42,765 bases of DNA from Mucilaginibacter sp. (GTDB lineage: Bacteria; Bacteroidota; Bacteroidia; Sphingobacteriales; Sphingobacteriaceae). The position numbers and the translations under genes are program-made. The notes below the pieces were generated by a model, which was not told where the DNA came from, did not search any database, and saw only the letters and a program-made list of their open reading frames with translations. Of this stretch, positions 25,012-32,366 are shown one piece after another. The DNA is taken from assembly GCF_028288225.1 (NCBI RefSeq), contig NZ_JAQBOC010000034.1, forward strand, positions 1 through 42,765. Direction: 5' to 3'. Position 1 is the stretch's first letter, and each line of letters opens with the position of its first letter.

Positions 25012-25048
25012 TTTTTTTTTGAAGAATAGCCTATACATTCTATATTTG
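25012..25048 (+). promoter_or_regulatory. tRNA-Val promoter, including 31-bp direct repeat copy 2
   Basis: A TTTG at the end of a T-tract (25018-25021), 19 bases, then TATATTTG (25041-25048) match the Bacteroidota -33 TTTG and -7 TAnnTTTG boxes. The tRNA begins 60 bases downstream. Positions 25012-25042 are repeated exactly at 20942-20972. Confidence 0.75.
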
Positions 25049-25108
25049 CAATCCCAAAACGGAGGGAATATAAGAGTTCTCAAAGTTAACAGGAATCACA
25101 ATAATAAA

Positions 25109-25183
25109 GGGAGTTTAGCTCAGCTGGTTCAGAGCATCTGCCTTACAAGCAGAGGGTCACTGGTTCGAACCCAGTAACTCCCA
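25109..25183 (+). tRNA. tRNA-Val (anticodon UAC)
   Basis: A 75-base cloverleaf is visible: acceptor GGGAGTT/AACTCCC, D-arm with TAGCTCAGCTGG, anticodon stem TCTGC/GCAGA with loop CTTACAA (anticodon TAC, valine), T-arm CTGG-TTCGAAC-CCAG and discriminator A. A CCA end is not encoded (CAA follows). An integrase remnant lies downstream, which marks this tRNA as a likely integration site. Confidence 0.96.
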
Positions 25184-25206
25184 CAAACCTACCTCTGAAA
25201 AGGTGT

Positions 25207-25242
25207 AAAAACCCTCTAAATAGCTTATTTAGAGGGTTTTTT
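25207..25242 (+). terminator. Rho-independent terminator of tRNA-Val
   Basis: CCCTCTAAATA (25212-25222), loop GCT, TATTTAGAGGG (25226-25236), then six T. It begins 24 bases after the tRNA. Confidence 0.93.
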
Positions 25243-25285
25243 GCATAATTATCCCCTTAACAAAGCCAAAGAAAGCCAAAGTTCT

Positions 25286-25439
25286 GAACACCTAACTGAC
25301 TACCTGTTTTTAGTTTTTAACTTAGGTGTTCAAAAGTGATGTAATGAATTGATATTTAACTGATTAAGGCTGTTAAAACTAACTAAAAACAGCTGGGTTC
25401 CGAACGCCTTTTGAACACCTGAAAAGCACTAAAAACAGG
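25286..25439. repeat. Inverted-repeat cluster resembling integrase arm-binding sites
   Basis: AGGTGTTCAAAAG (25324-25336) and its exact complement CTTTTGAACACCT (25408-25420) face each other; a third GAACACCTAA is at 25286-25295. A second set is CTGTTTTTAGTT (25304-25315) with AACTAAAAACAG (25381-25392), and CTAAAAACAGG (25429-25439). They lie between the tRNA and the integrase start, where tyrosine-recombinase arm sites or excisionase sites are normally found. Function is inferred. Confidence 0.5.
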
Positions 25440-25477
25440 ATGTAATTAATTAATAATCACTTAAAAAATGTTATTTT

Positions 25478-26021
25478 ATGAAAACATCACAGTCATTCCG
25501 CATTTATTTCACCATTAAAAGTGACAAAAAAAAAGACGGAAAAGCGCCGCTTTACGCCTCTGTAACGGTTAACGGCGAAAAATGCTTCATCGCATTAAAG
25601 CAAAATGTAGAGGTTAATAGCTGGGATTTAGGTAAAGGCGCTGCGAAAGGCACGAAAAATAAATCAAAAGAACTCAACGCTTACCTCAACGATGTGCGCT
25701 TAACCTTGGGAAATCATTATAGGGATCTCCAGCTAAAGGGTAAAATGATCACTGCAAAAGCGATCAAGAGTCTTTACCTGGGCGGTTTATACTCTTTCCT
25801 GCCTGATCAGCTATCATTATGAAACGGCTAAAGAGGAATTAAACTCCGAAACCTTAAAGCATTATTTCGTCACGCAGCGTTACCTTGTCAAATTCCTGGA
25901 ACAGCAATACAAATCAACTGACATCTACCTTAATCAGCTTGATTTCAGGTTCATCAAGAACTTTGAGGTATTCCTGAGAAATCGCTATGCCACAAATCAT
26001 CTCACTGACACTCACATTTAA
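25478..26021 (+). pseudogene. Tyrosine integrase, frameshifted and truncated
   Basis: Frame one (25478-25822) encodes the arm DNA-binding domain typical of Bacteroidota integrases (RIYFTIKSDKKKDGKAPLYA.., AKAIKSLYLG). The core-binding SAM-like domain continues in another frame from about 25809: SYHYETAKEELNSETLKHYF.., FLEQQYKSTDIYLNQLDFRF, FEVFLRNRYATNHLT. It stops at 26019-26021, so the whole catalytic domain (R..HxxR..Y) is missing. The protein is dead, a relic of an element that integrated at the tRNA-Val. Confidence 0.85.
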
Positions 26022-26379
26022 CGACTATGTTACGAAATGTGAACTTCCAGCCTCCTGTAACAGCAGTACATTTTAGGTCCCAGGTAACACTCTTGCTTTT
26101 ACAAGACTCTCCTTTGGGACAGCCTGAACAAGAAGGACACGGATAACTGGCCCTTATAGTCGCCTCGGCGTCCTTTTGCGCCCGTTGTTTGTTACTTGAT
26201 AGTATTGTTACTGGAGGATGCTCCAATACCTCCACATTTTTACATTCAGTGGTAGCGTTATTCTTATCTGTTTTAGTGCTAGCCGTTGCGCTTATATTTA
26301 TACCATCATTATGCTTTTTGCATGAATTAATTGGTAATGCTACAACCAATAAAATGTAAATAAAATACGCCTTTTTCAT
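26002..26379 (-). CDS. Small Cys-rich lipoprotein, unknown function
   Basis: MKKAYFIYILLVVALPINSC is a lipoprotein signal with Cys20 lipidated. The 105-residue mature part carries eight more Cys, including a CPSCSGC cluster and a terminal KCEC, so disulfide- or metal-stabilised folding is likely. No family is recognised. It converges on the integrase remnant, overlapping it by 20 bp, which suggests the gene arrived with the deletion junction. A duplicated copy of its promoter region lies upstream (26485-26585). Confidence 0.7.
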   Translation of the reverse strand: MKKAYFIYILLVVALPINSCKKHNDGINISATASTKTDKNNATTECKNVEVLEHPPVTILSSNKQRAQKDAEATIRASYPCPSCSGCPKGESCKSKSVTWDLKCTAVTGGWKFTFRNIVVKCECQ

Positions 26380-26585
26380 AACGTTTGTGTTTACTTACGT
26401 ATTGATCAAGTAGTACGCATTTTGTCGAAACTACTCGATTAATCCTTCACCTTAATAAAGGTAATAATATTACCAATTAAATGAAAATAAAATGCAGCTT
26501 TTTCAAAACGTTTGTGTTTAGTCACCGTATTGATCAAATACTGCGTATTTAGTTGAAACTACTCGACTAATCCTTCATTTTAATA
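26358..26585 (-). repeat. Diverged tandem duplication of a lipoprotein gene's 5' region
   Basis: Unit A (26358-26457) spans the first codons and upstream region of the Cys-rich lipoprotein gene. Unit B (26485-26585) repeats it with scattered changes; shared strings include AACGTTTGTGTTTA, GTATTGATCAA and GAAACTACTCGA. In unit B the start codon is lost (TTTTCAT becomes TTTTCAA). This is probably the relic of a second, tandem lipoprotein gene. Confidence 0.7.
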
Positions 26586-26808
26586 TATTTAGAAATTTTA
26601 GAAATTTATTAAAGAATTTGTTTGTGCGTTTACACTAGCAATTACCAACAGAATCACCAATAAGGAGGCATGAATAAAGTTGAAAAAGCTATACCCGTCA
26701 TTACACAATTAACATAACACTAGTACTAACAGCTTGTATACGCTTGGCTTTATTGAAGTAAGTAAATGGAGAACAATCAAGTAAATTAAATCCTTTTTTT
26801 ACGAATGT

Positions 26809-26970
26809 CCTGCAGATTTTGCAAAATGCCAGGCAAAAGCATACACGGCTGTAAATTCGGCGATGGTCGAAGCCTACTGGCACATAGGCAAACGAATAGT
26901 CGAAGAAGAACAGCAGGGTGGACATTCCTGGGCCATTGACCACCTGGGTTCCGGAATAGCAAACAGTTGA
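26809..26970 (+). pseudogene. YhcG/DUF1016 nuclease N-terminal fragment
   Basis: The plus strand reads LQILQNARQK, then (after a one-base loss) AYTAVNSAMVEAYWHIGKRI and VEEEQQG. That is the highly conserved start of YhcG-type PDDEXK nucleases. After QQG the sequence no longer fits and a stop follows. Only about 45 of some 350 residues remain. Confidence 0.75.
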
Positions 26971-27156
26971 TTCCGTAACACTTTGACCATTTTAATTTGT
27001 TGATTATTAATTTCGGTTTCCCTAATTGCCTACACAACCCGGTACTCCAAAGCGCTGGGAATGGCTTGGTCAAACCTTCCGGAATGTCCAATTAGTAAGC
27101 CTGTATCCATTTGAGCCATATTTCACGAAATGTTTTTTTGACATCAACTTAAGTAA

Positions 27157-27192
27157 TTGCGAATTAATGCAAATTTGCGGTATATTGCAAAT
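27157..27192 (+). promoter_or_regulatory. Putative promoter and operator of the MFS-deoR genes
   Basis: TTG (27157-27159) lies 21 bases before TATATTGC (27181-27188), a fair -33/-7 pair. The inverted repeat ATTTGC-N8-GCAAAT (27173-27192) overlaps the -7 box and could bind the DeoR repressor encoded downstream. The assignment is inference from position. Confidence 0.4.
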
Positions 27193-27209
27193 AATTTCGA
27201 TACCGGCTA

Positions 27210-28385
27210 ATGAACAATTTAAAACGCGCAAAAAATGCCACGAAAATTATCTTTTTGGTCTGTGGTTTAGCCATTTCCAGCTGGGCGCCAATGGTTCCTT
27301 TTGTCAAGGACAAGCTGAGAATAAATGATGGCAGCTTAGGTTTGCTTCTATTATTTTTAGGCGCGGGCGCCATAATAACAATGCCCCTTACCGGTTGGCT
27401 TATTCACAAAATAGGAACACGGATAGTGATCACCGTTTCATCTATAGTGATAGCTGTTAGCTTCCCTATCGTGCTTTGGTTAAACAATTGGTTTGAGATA
27501 GCGGGAATGCTGTTTATATTTGGTTCGGGCGTAGGGTCAATCGACATTGCAATGAACACTCACGGCGTGCATGTACAAAATATGGCCGACGAACATATTA
27601 TGTCGTCATTACATGGCCTATTTAGCGTAGGAGGGCTGTGCGGGCCAATTGTTGTAGGTGTTCTTATCAAGGCCGGCCTCGCCCCCCCGATAACAGCAGG
27701 CGTTATTTCAATTAGTTTACTTGCGATCACCCTAACACAATTTAGTTCCTTAATGGACCAAAATACCGAACATGAAATATCCGCAAGATTCACCAACTTA
27801 ACTGAGACCGAAGGAAATAAAAAATTCAGCCTGCTCAATGGCGCAGTACTTTTTCTTGGTGTCATGTGTTTTGTAGCATTTTTATCTGAGGGGGCTGTTT
27901 TAGATTGGAGCGCAGTTTTTCTCAGAGACAACAAAGGTGTCGATAAAGCTATGGCAGGCGTAGGTTATGCTTCCTTCTCCATTGCAATGGCTACGATGCG
28001 GCTTTTCGGTGACAGAATTGTTTCTAAAACTGAGGGCAAACATGTTGTTATTTATGGAAGTATTATCGCGTTCGCCGGGTTTATGCTTGTGGTGTTCTCT
28101 TCCTGGCTTTTTGCCGTGCTTATAGGTTTTGTTCTTATTGGAGTTGGCGCAGCGAACATCGTACCCGTTTTCTTTACCGCAGCCGGCCGTATAAAAAACG
28201 TGACCAGCTCAAAGGCTGTTTCAGTAATCGGAACCATGGGCTATGCCGGACAGCTTGCCGGACCAGCTATTTTGGGATTTATAGCCCATCACTTTTCGTT
28301 GCCAGCAGCATTATTCGTTACGGGGTTACTGCTGCTATCAATAGGAGTTGCCTACCAGGTTAAATCTATCCGTAATGTACAATGA
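27210..28385 (+). CDS. MFS transporter, sugar-type
   Basis: This 391-residue protein has about 12 hydrophobic segments. MFS loop motifs include LTGWLIHKIGTR (between TM2 and TM3) and, in the second half, MRLFGDRIVSKTEGK. SSLHGLFSVGGLCGP is typical of the FucP/YbjJ-like branch, proton-driven sugar importers. The deoR gene overlaps its 3' end by 4 bp, so the two are translationally coupled and the transporter probably imports the sugar whose phosphate the regulator senses. The specific substrate is unknown. Confidence 0.88.
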   Translation: MNNLKRAKNATKIIFLVCGLAISSWAPMVPFVKDKLRINDGSLGLLLLFLGAGAIITMPLTGWLIHKIGTRIVITVSSIVIAVSFPIVLWLNNWFEIAGMLFIFGSGVGSIDIAMNTHGVHVQNMADEHIMSSLHGLFSVGGLCGPIVVGVLIKAGLAPPITAGVISISLLAITLTQFSSLMDQNTEHEISARFTNLTETEGNKKFSLLNGAVLFLGVMCFVAFLSEGAVLDWSAVFLRDNKGVDKAMAGVGYASFSIAMATMRLFGDRIVSKTEGKHVVIYGSIIAFAGFMLVVFSSWLFAVLIGFVLIGVGAANIVPVFFTAAGRIKNVTSSKAVSVIGTMGYAGQLAGPAILGFIAHHFSLPAALFVTGLLLLSIGVAYQVKSIRNVQ

Positions 28386-29137
28386 ATATGCTTAAAGAGG
28401 AACGTTTTGAAATCATTTTAAAAGAATTGAGGGCTACAAATCAAGTCACATTCGAAGCGTTGGCGAAAGGCCTGAGCGTATCCGAAGATACGGTACGCCG
28501 CGACATCGAACTGCTTAATAAAAGCGGGCTTTTGGTTAAAGTAAGAGGGGGCGCGATCAGCCCGGCAAAGAACCCGTTGTCTTTCCATGACAGGGAAGGG
28601 ATTTTTACGGAAGGTAAGAATGCCATTGCATTAAAAGCTGTACAGTTGTTAAAAAATGTCCGAACGGTATTTATGGACGGTGGAACAACAATTCAAGTAT
28701 TGACTTCGACACTTCCAAAGGACGCTGCATTTCGGGTAATTACTAACAACGTGGCATTGATCCCAATTTTAAATACTTATAAGGGAATTGAAATCATCGT
28801 TTTGGGGGGACATTATAACCGCATAACTCAAACTAATGTTAGTCAGCAAACCTGTGCTGAAGCAGGTATGTACCAGGCTGACATTTACATGATGGGGGTC
28901 TGTGCAGTGCACAGTGAGGTTGGCATTACTGCAGCTGTACTTGAAGATGGCGAGGTTAAAAAAGCCCTGATGAAATCATCCCGGAAAACCGTCGTGCTGA
29001 GCAATTTCGAAAAACTTGAAACCACTGACTTTTTTAAGGTTTGCGGTTTAGATGACGTGGATACGCTTATAACAGATCTGCAAAGCGACGATAAACGCCT
29101 TGATGCGTTCAGGCATTTTGATATAGAAATTTTATAG
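28382..29137 (+). CDS. DeoR-family transcriptional regulator
   Basis: The N-terminal helix-turn-helix (TFEALAKGLSVSEDTVRRDI, then LLNKSGLLVKVRGGA) is the DeoR signature. The C-terminal domain (MDGGTTIQVL, VITNNVAL, VVLGGHYN-like, and ADIYMMGVCAVH) is the sugar-phosphate sensor with an isomerase-like fold. At 251 residues it is full length. ATG at 28382 gives an ATGA overlap with the transporter stop; a second ATG at 28388 is also possible. It likely represses its own operon until a sugar phosphate binds. Confidence 0.93.
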   Translation: MNMLKEERFEIILKELRATNQVTFEALAKGLSVSEDTVRRDIELLNKSGLLVKVRGGAISPAKNPLSFHDREGIFTEGKNAIALKAVQLLKNVRTVFMDGGTTIQVLTSTLPKDAAFRVITNNVALIPILNTYKGIEIIVLGGHYNRITQTNVSQQTCAEAGMYQADIYMMGVCAVHSEVGITAAVLEDGEVKKALMKSSRKTVVLSNFEKLETTDFFKVCGLDDVDTLITDLQSDDKRLDAFRHFDIEIL

Positions 29138-29165
29138 AACCTGGGCAAGGGGGCCAGGCAGGACT

Positions 29166-30803
29166 GTGAAGATTAAATATTTGTTGATTTTTTTAATTTC
29201 TTTGCTTACTGCTGATCAGAAAGCGCAGGAGAATGATGCACCGCTTTCAGACCTAAACCGGGCTATCGCCGGCAAAGCAATATTTACCCGGCAAAAAGAA
29301 GAGCGAATCGCGTCAATAAAAAGAACGAAAGCAGCGTTGGGTCCACCGTTGGAGCAATACCGGATAAACAGCGTTCTATACCATGAGTACCAGAAATTTC
29401 AAATTGATTCGGCAGCATCTTATGCCTTGAAAAATTTGGCAATTGCAAAGGCAATGAATAGTTCAAATCTTATTGTAACAGCACAACTGGATCTTGCGAA
29501 TGTCTATTTCCCGCTAAATAAATTTCTCGAAGCAAATGAGCTTCTGCAGTCAATCAATCCCCGTAAGATTTCAAAAGATCAGTTGGAGGATTATTACGCG
29601 GCGAAGGCGGAGTTTTACGAACATTACCTTGCCAACAATGAAAACGGCGAATATCAAAACCGCATCCGTGAATATCAGGACTCCTTATTGAAAATTTTGG
29701 ATCATAATTCGCCTGCTTATCAAGAGAAATTAACAGTACGTAATATTTATGCCGGGCACACACGTGAAACGGAAAAATTATTGCTCCTGGCTTTAAAGAC
29801 AAAAAATAAGATGACGCCCGATTATGCAATGTTTACTTACCTGTTGGGCTTGAGTTATGCAAAGCAAAATGAAAGCACAAAGGCGATTAGATATTATGCT
29901 GAGTCCGCCGCACTTGATGTCAAATTCGCTATTAAAGATAACGCTTCTATGCAAGAATTGGCTTTATTGCTAAATGCTACCGGAGACATTGATAATGCTT
30001 ACCGCTGTACGCAGTCAGCAATTGAAGATGCGCTGTTCAGCGATTCAAAATTCCGCACACTACATATATCCGAATTTTATGCAATTATTAATGCCGCTTA
30101 CTTAAAGAAGGAAGCAAAGCAAAAGGAGCAGCTTCGTTTATATCTTATTTTAATTAGCGCACTTTCCATTTTTCTAGCGGGGGTCGCAGTATATGTTTAC
30201 AAGCAAATGAAACGAGAGTCACGAATAAAAAAAGCACTGAACTCCACAACCGTGCAGCTAAGTGAACTTAACCGAACTTTGAATTCTACAAATTTGCGGC
30301 TTAATGAAGCGAATTCAGCTTTGCTGGAAGCCAACAAAATCAAAGAAGTATATATCGCTCAATTTTTTGACCTGTGCTCCGCCTATATAAATAAACTTGA
30401 GAATTTTAGGAAAGTGCTGAATAAGAAAGCTTCTGAAAAACATCTCGACGAATTAATAAAAATTTTACGGTCGACCGCTATGGTCAACGAAGAGATAGAT
30501 GAATTGTACAAAATATTCGATAGAATCTTTTTAAGTCTCTATCCGAATTTTATCAGCGAGTTCAATTCGCTCTTAATTCCAGAGGAGAGGATGTCAGTTA
30601 AGCCCGGAGAACTCTTAAATACCGAACTCAGGATCTATGCATTGATCCGGCTTGGAATCACAGATAGCGCCCAAATTGCGGCGTTTCTTCGATATTCATT
30701 AAGTACGATTTATAACCACCGTACGAGTGCCAGAAATAAAGCAGCGGTATCGCGCGACAGTTTTGAACAAAGCGTAATGAAAATAGGCCTGATTGAAGCA
30801 TAA
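29166..30803 (+). CDS. DUF6377-type sensor/transcriptional regulator
   Basis: It starts with GTG (29166), 28 bp after deoR. A signal peptide (MKIKYLLIFLISLLTADQ..) leads to a periplasmic TPR-like helical region (about 45-320), then one membrane helix (LYLILISALSIFLAGVAVYVY), a coiled coil (about 345-390) and a cytoplasmic DUF6377 region. This ends in a LuxR-like HTH (ELRIYALIRLGITDSAQIAA.., LRYSLSTIYNHRTSARNK). Such one-protein membrane regulators are common in Bacteroidota carbohydrate loci. It probably senses a periplasmic sugar signal for this cluster. Confidence 0.85.
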   Translation: MKIKYLLIFLISLLTADQKAQENDAPLSDLNRAIAGKAIFTRQKEERIASIKRTKAALGPPLEQYRINSVLYHEYQKFQIDSAASYALKNLAIAKAMNSSNLIVTAQLDLANVYFPLNKFLEANELLQSINPRKISKDQLEDYYAAKAEFYEHYLANNENGEYQNRIREYQDSLLKILDHNSPAYQEKLTVRNIYAGHTRETEKLLLLALKTKNKMTPDYAMFTYLLGLSYAKQNESTKAIRYYAESAALDVKFAIKDNASMQELALLLNATGDIDNAYRCTQSAIEDALFSDSKFRTLHISEFYAIINAAYLKKEAKQKEQLRLYLILISALSIFLAGVAVYVYKQMKRESRIKKALNSTTVQLSELNRTLNSTNLRLNEANSALLEANKIKEVYIAQFFDLCSAYINKLENFRKVLNKKASEKHLDELIKILRSTAMVNEEIDELYKIFDRIFLSLYPNFISEFNSLLIPEERMSVKPGELLNTELRIYALIRLGITDSAQIAAFLRYSLSTIYNHRTSARNKAAVSRDSFEQSVMKIGLIEA

Positions 30804-31013
30804 TAGGGTTTAACATTCCTCCCGTCACTACTTTTTTAGACCCGTTTACTAGAATAATCGCTTGATAATAAATTGGTTATCCGATTTCATCTACTACTTT
30901 TTTATTGCGTTAGCATGACGCAATCTATAATCGGTTTACCTTTACATAGCCGATAATAAATCAAAAAACTAACCGGTCCCCTGAGGATCATTTAACAAAC
31001 TTTTAATTTATAA

Positions 31014-31436
31014 ATGACAAAACGATTAACAATTATCCTGTGCGTGTCTTTTCTGGTAGCTGGTTGCGGTGGTAATTCAAAAAACCAAAAAAGTTCTACC
31101 GACAGCGTATTGGCAGATAGTGCCGCAGGAACTAAAACACCTGATTCCGCAAGGGAAAATTCAAACACGATTTCAATTATGACTTCTACGGATGAAGGCG
31201 CAGCGTTAATTGTGAAAAACGATTGTCGAAATTGTCATAAAGAAAGGGAAAAACTAATCGGCCCTGCGTTTTCGGAGATAGCTAAGCGATATGGACATTA
31301 TGATATTGATTTACTCGCGGCTAAAATAATAAAGGGTGGATCAGGCCATTGGGGGGATGCCTCGATGAGCCCCCATCCTTCACTTTCCATAACCGATGCG
31401 AGCGTTATTGTAAAATTTATCCTTAAATATAAATAA
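31014..31436 (+). CDS. Cytochrome c lipoprotein
   Basis: The lipobox FLVAGC places the lipidated Cys at residue 18, followed by a Ser/Thr/Asp linker (about 20-55). The class I cytochrome c domain has the heme motif CRNCH (Cys71, Cys74, His75) and axial Met118 in DASMSPHP. At 140 residues it is a small single-heme electron carrier on the periplasmic or outer face. It lies 43 bp upstream of the DUF1080 gene. In Bacteroidota, such cytochromes accompany DUF1080 and Tat-exported oxidoreductases that oxidise sugars to 3-keto forms. Confidence 0.93.
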   Translation: MTKRLTIILCVSFLVAGCGGNSKNQKSSTDSVLADSAAGTKTPDSARENSNTISIMTSTDEGAALIVKNDCRNCHKEREKLIGPAFSEIAKRYGHYDIDLLAAKIIKGGSGHWGDASMSPHPSLSITDASVIVKFILKYK

Positions 31437-31479
31437 GAGAAACGCACCTGGTATCAAATTTCAATTAAACCTATAGATC

Positions 31480-32205
31480 ATGAAAAATAAAATTACCACA
31501 TCAATAGCAGCTGCAGCAATCATTGGGCTGGCTATAACTTGCTTTGCCTTCAAGGGCGATCAAAACAACAGACTTTCGAAGACGGAGCGGGCCAACGGCT
31601 GGCAGCTTTTATTTGACGGACGTTCTACAGCAGGCTGGCACTTATATAACGGTACCGCACAATTTACGGTATGGAAAGGGAAAGACGGAGCGCTTGTTTG
31701 CGACCCGCTGGACAAATCGGGCGCTGGCGATCTTGTCACAGATCAGGAATTCAAAAACTTCGACCTTAAGTTCGATTGGAAACTTCCTAAGGGCGGGAAT
31801 AGCGGCGTGTTTGTCAATGTTTTGGAACGAAAAGATATCCCCGCCGCATGGGCATCCGGGCCTGAATATCAACTACTGGATAATGCTAATCCTGATTTCG
31901 CAAAACCACAATCACGATCCGGATGCCTTTATAGCCTTGCACCACAAAAAAATCCAGTGAAAATCCGGCCGTCCGATACCTGGAACCATTCTGAGATCAA
32001 ACAGGAAAACGGGAAAGTGAAATTTTATTTGAATGGGATATTAACTGCGGAAGAAGATTTCTCCTCCAAAGCCTGGACCAATAAGGTTGCCAGTTCCCAT
32101 TTCAGCAAGTTTCCTGAATTTGGCAAACATATCAACGGCCGCATTGCATTACAGGATTGGTCGACTGGAGTGGCTTTCAGAAACATAAAAATTAAAGCGC
32201 TATAG
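31480..32205 (+). CDS. DUF1080 protein, 3-keto-glycoside hydrolase-like
   Basis: A signal or anchor segment (ITTSIAAAAIIGLAITCFAF) precedes a jelly-roll concanavalin-like DUF1080 (PF06439) domain: GWQLLFDGRSTAGWH, FDLKFDWKLPKGGNSGVFVN, GPEYQLLDN, WNHSEIKQENGKVKFYLNG and GRIALQDWSTGVAFRNIKI. Members of this family cleave 3-keto-disaccharides or glycosides, acting after a 3-dehydrogenase. It follows the cytochrome and precedes the relic of a Tat-signal gene, matching the usual order of such clusters. Confidence 0.9.
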   Translation: MKNKITTSIAAAAIIGLAITCFAFKGDQNNRLSKTERANGWQLLFDGRSTAGWHLYNGTAQFTVWKGKDGALVCDPLDKSGAGDLVTDQEFKNFDLKFDWKLPKGGNSGVFVNVLERKDIPAAWASGPEYQLLDNANPDFAKPQSRSGCLYSLAPQKNPVKIRPSDTWNHSEIKQENGKVKFYLNGILTAEEDFSSKAWTNKVASSHFSKFPEFGKHINGRIALQDWSTGVAFRNIKIKAL

Positions 32206-32221
32206 ATAATTAACCCATACG

Positions 32222-32341
32222 ATGAACAGAAGAAAATTCCTGGGCCAGAGCGCCCAGGGTCACAAAGGCTGCCAAATTTGGCGGCCTTCTTTATTTCAAT
32301 TGGACCATTCCATGTCATATAAAGGCTCAATAACCACATAA
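32222..32341 (+). pseudogene. 5' remnant of a Tat-exported protein gene
   Basis: Seventeen bases after the DUF1080 stop, ATG opens a 39-codon frame beginning MNRRKFLGQSA, a classic twin-arginine signal start. The hydrophobic h-region never comes; the frame runs into a terminator and stops. In related clusters a Tat-exported Gfo/Idh/MocA oxidoreductase or sugar-phosphate isomerase-like protein follows DUF1080, so the bulk of such a gene has probably been deleted. Confidence 0.65.
32265..32296 (+). terminator. Terminator of the sugar module
   Basis: AAGGCTGCC (32265-32273), loop AAATTT, GGCGGCCTT (32280-32288) form a 9-bp stem with one G-T pair, then CTTTATTT. It also overlaps the relic Tat frame. 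Confidence 0.75.
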
Positions 32342-32366
32342 ATTCGCCCATGCAAAACCTGAACTT

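Noticed and set aside
26701..27091. Minus-strand open frames opposite the YhcG remnant
   Set aside because: They are shadows of the plus-strand remnant and have no coherent protein pattern.
20942..27192. A complete defence or phage system in the accessory zone
   Set aside because: Only relics (integrase, YhcG, transposase pieces) and small lipoproteins are present; no nuclease, helicase, toxin or phage structural gene is intact.
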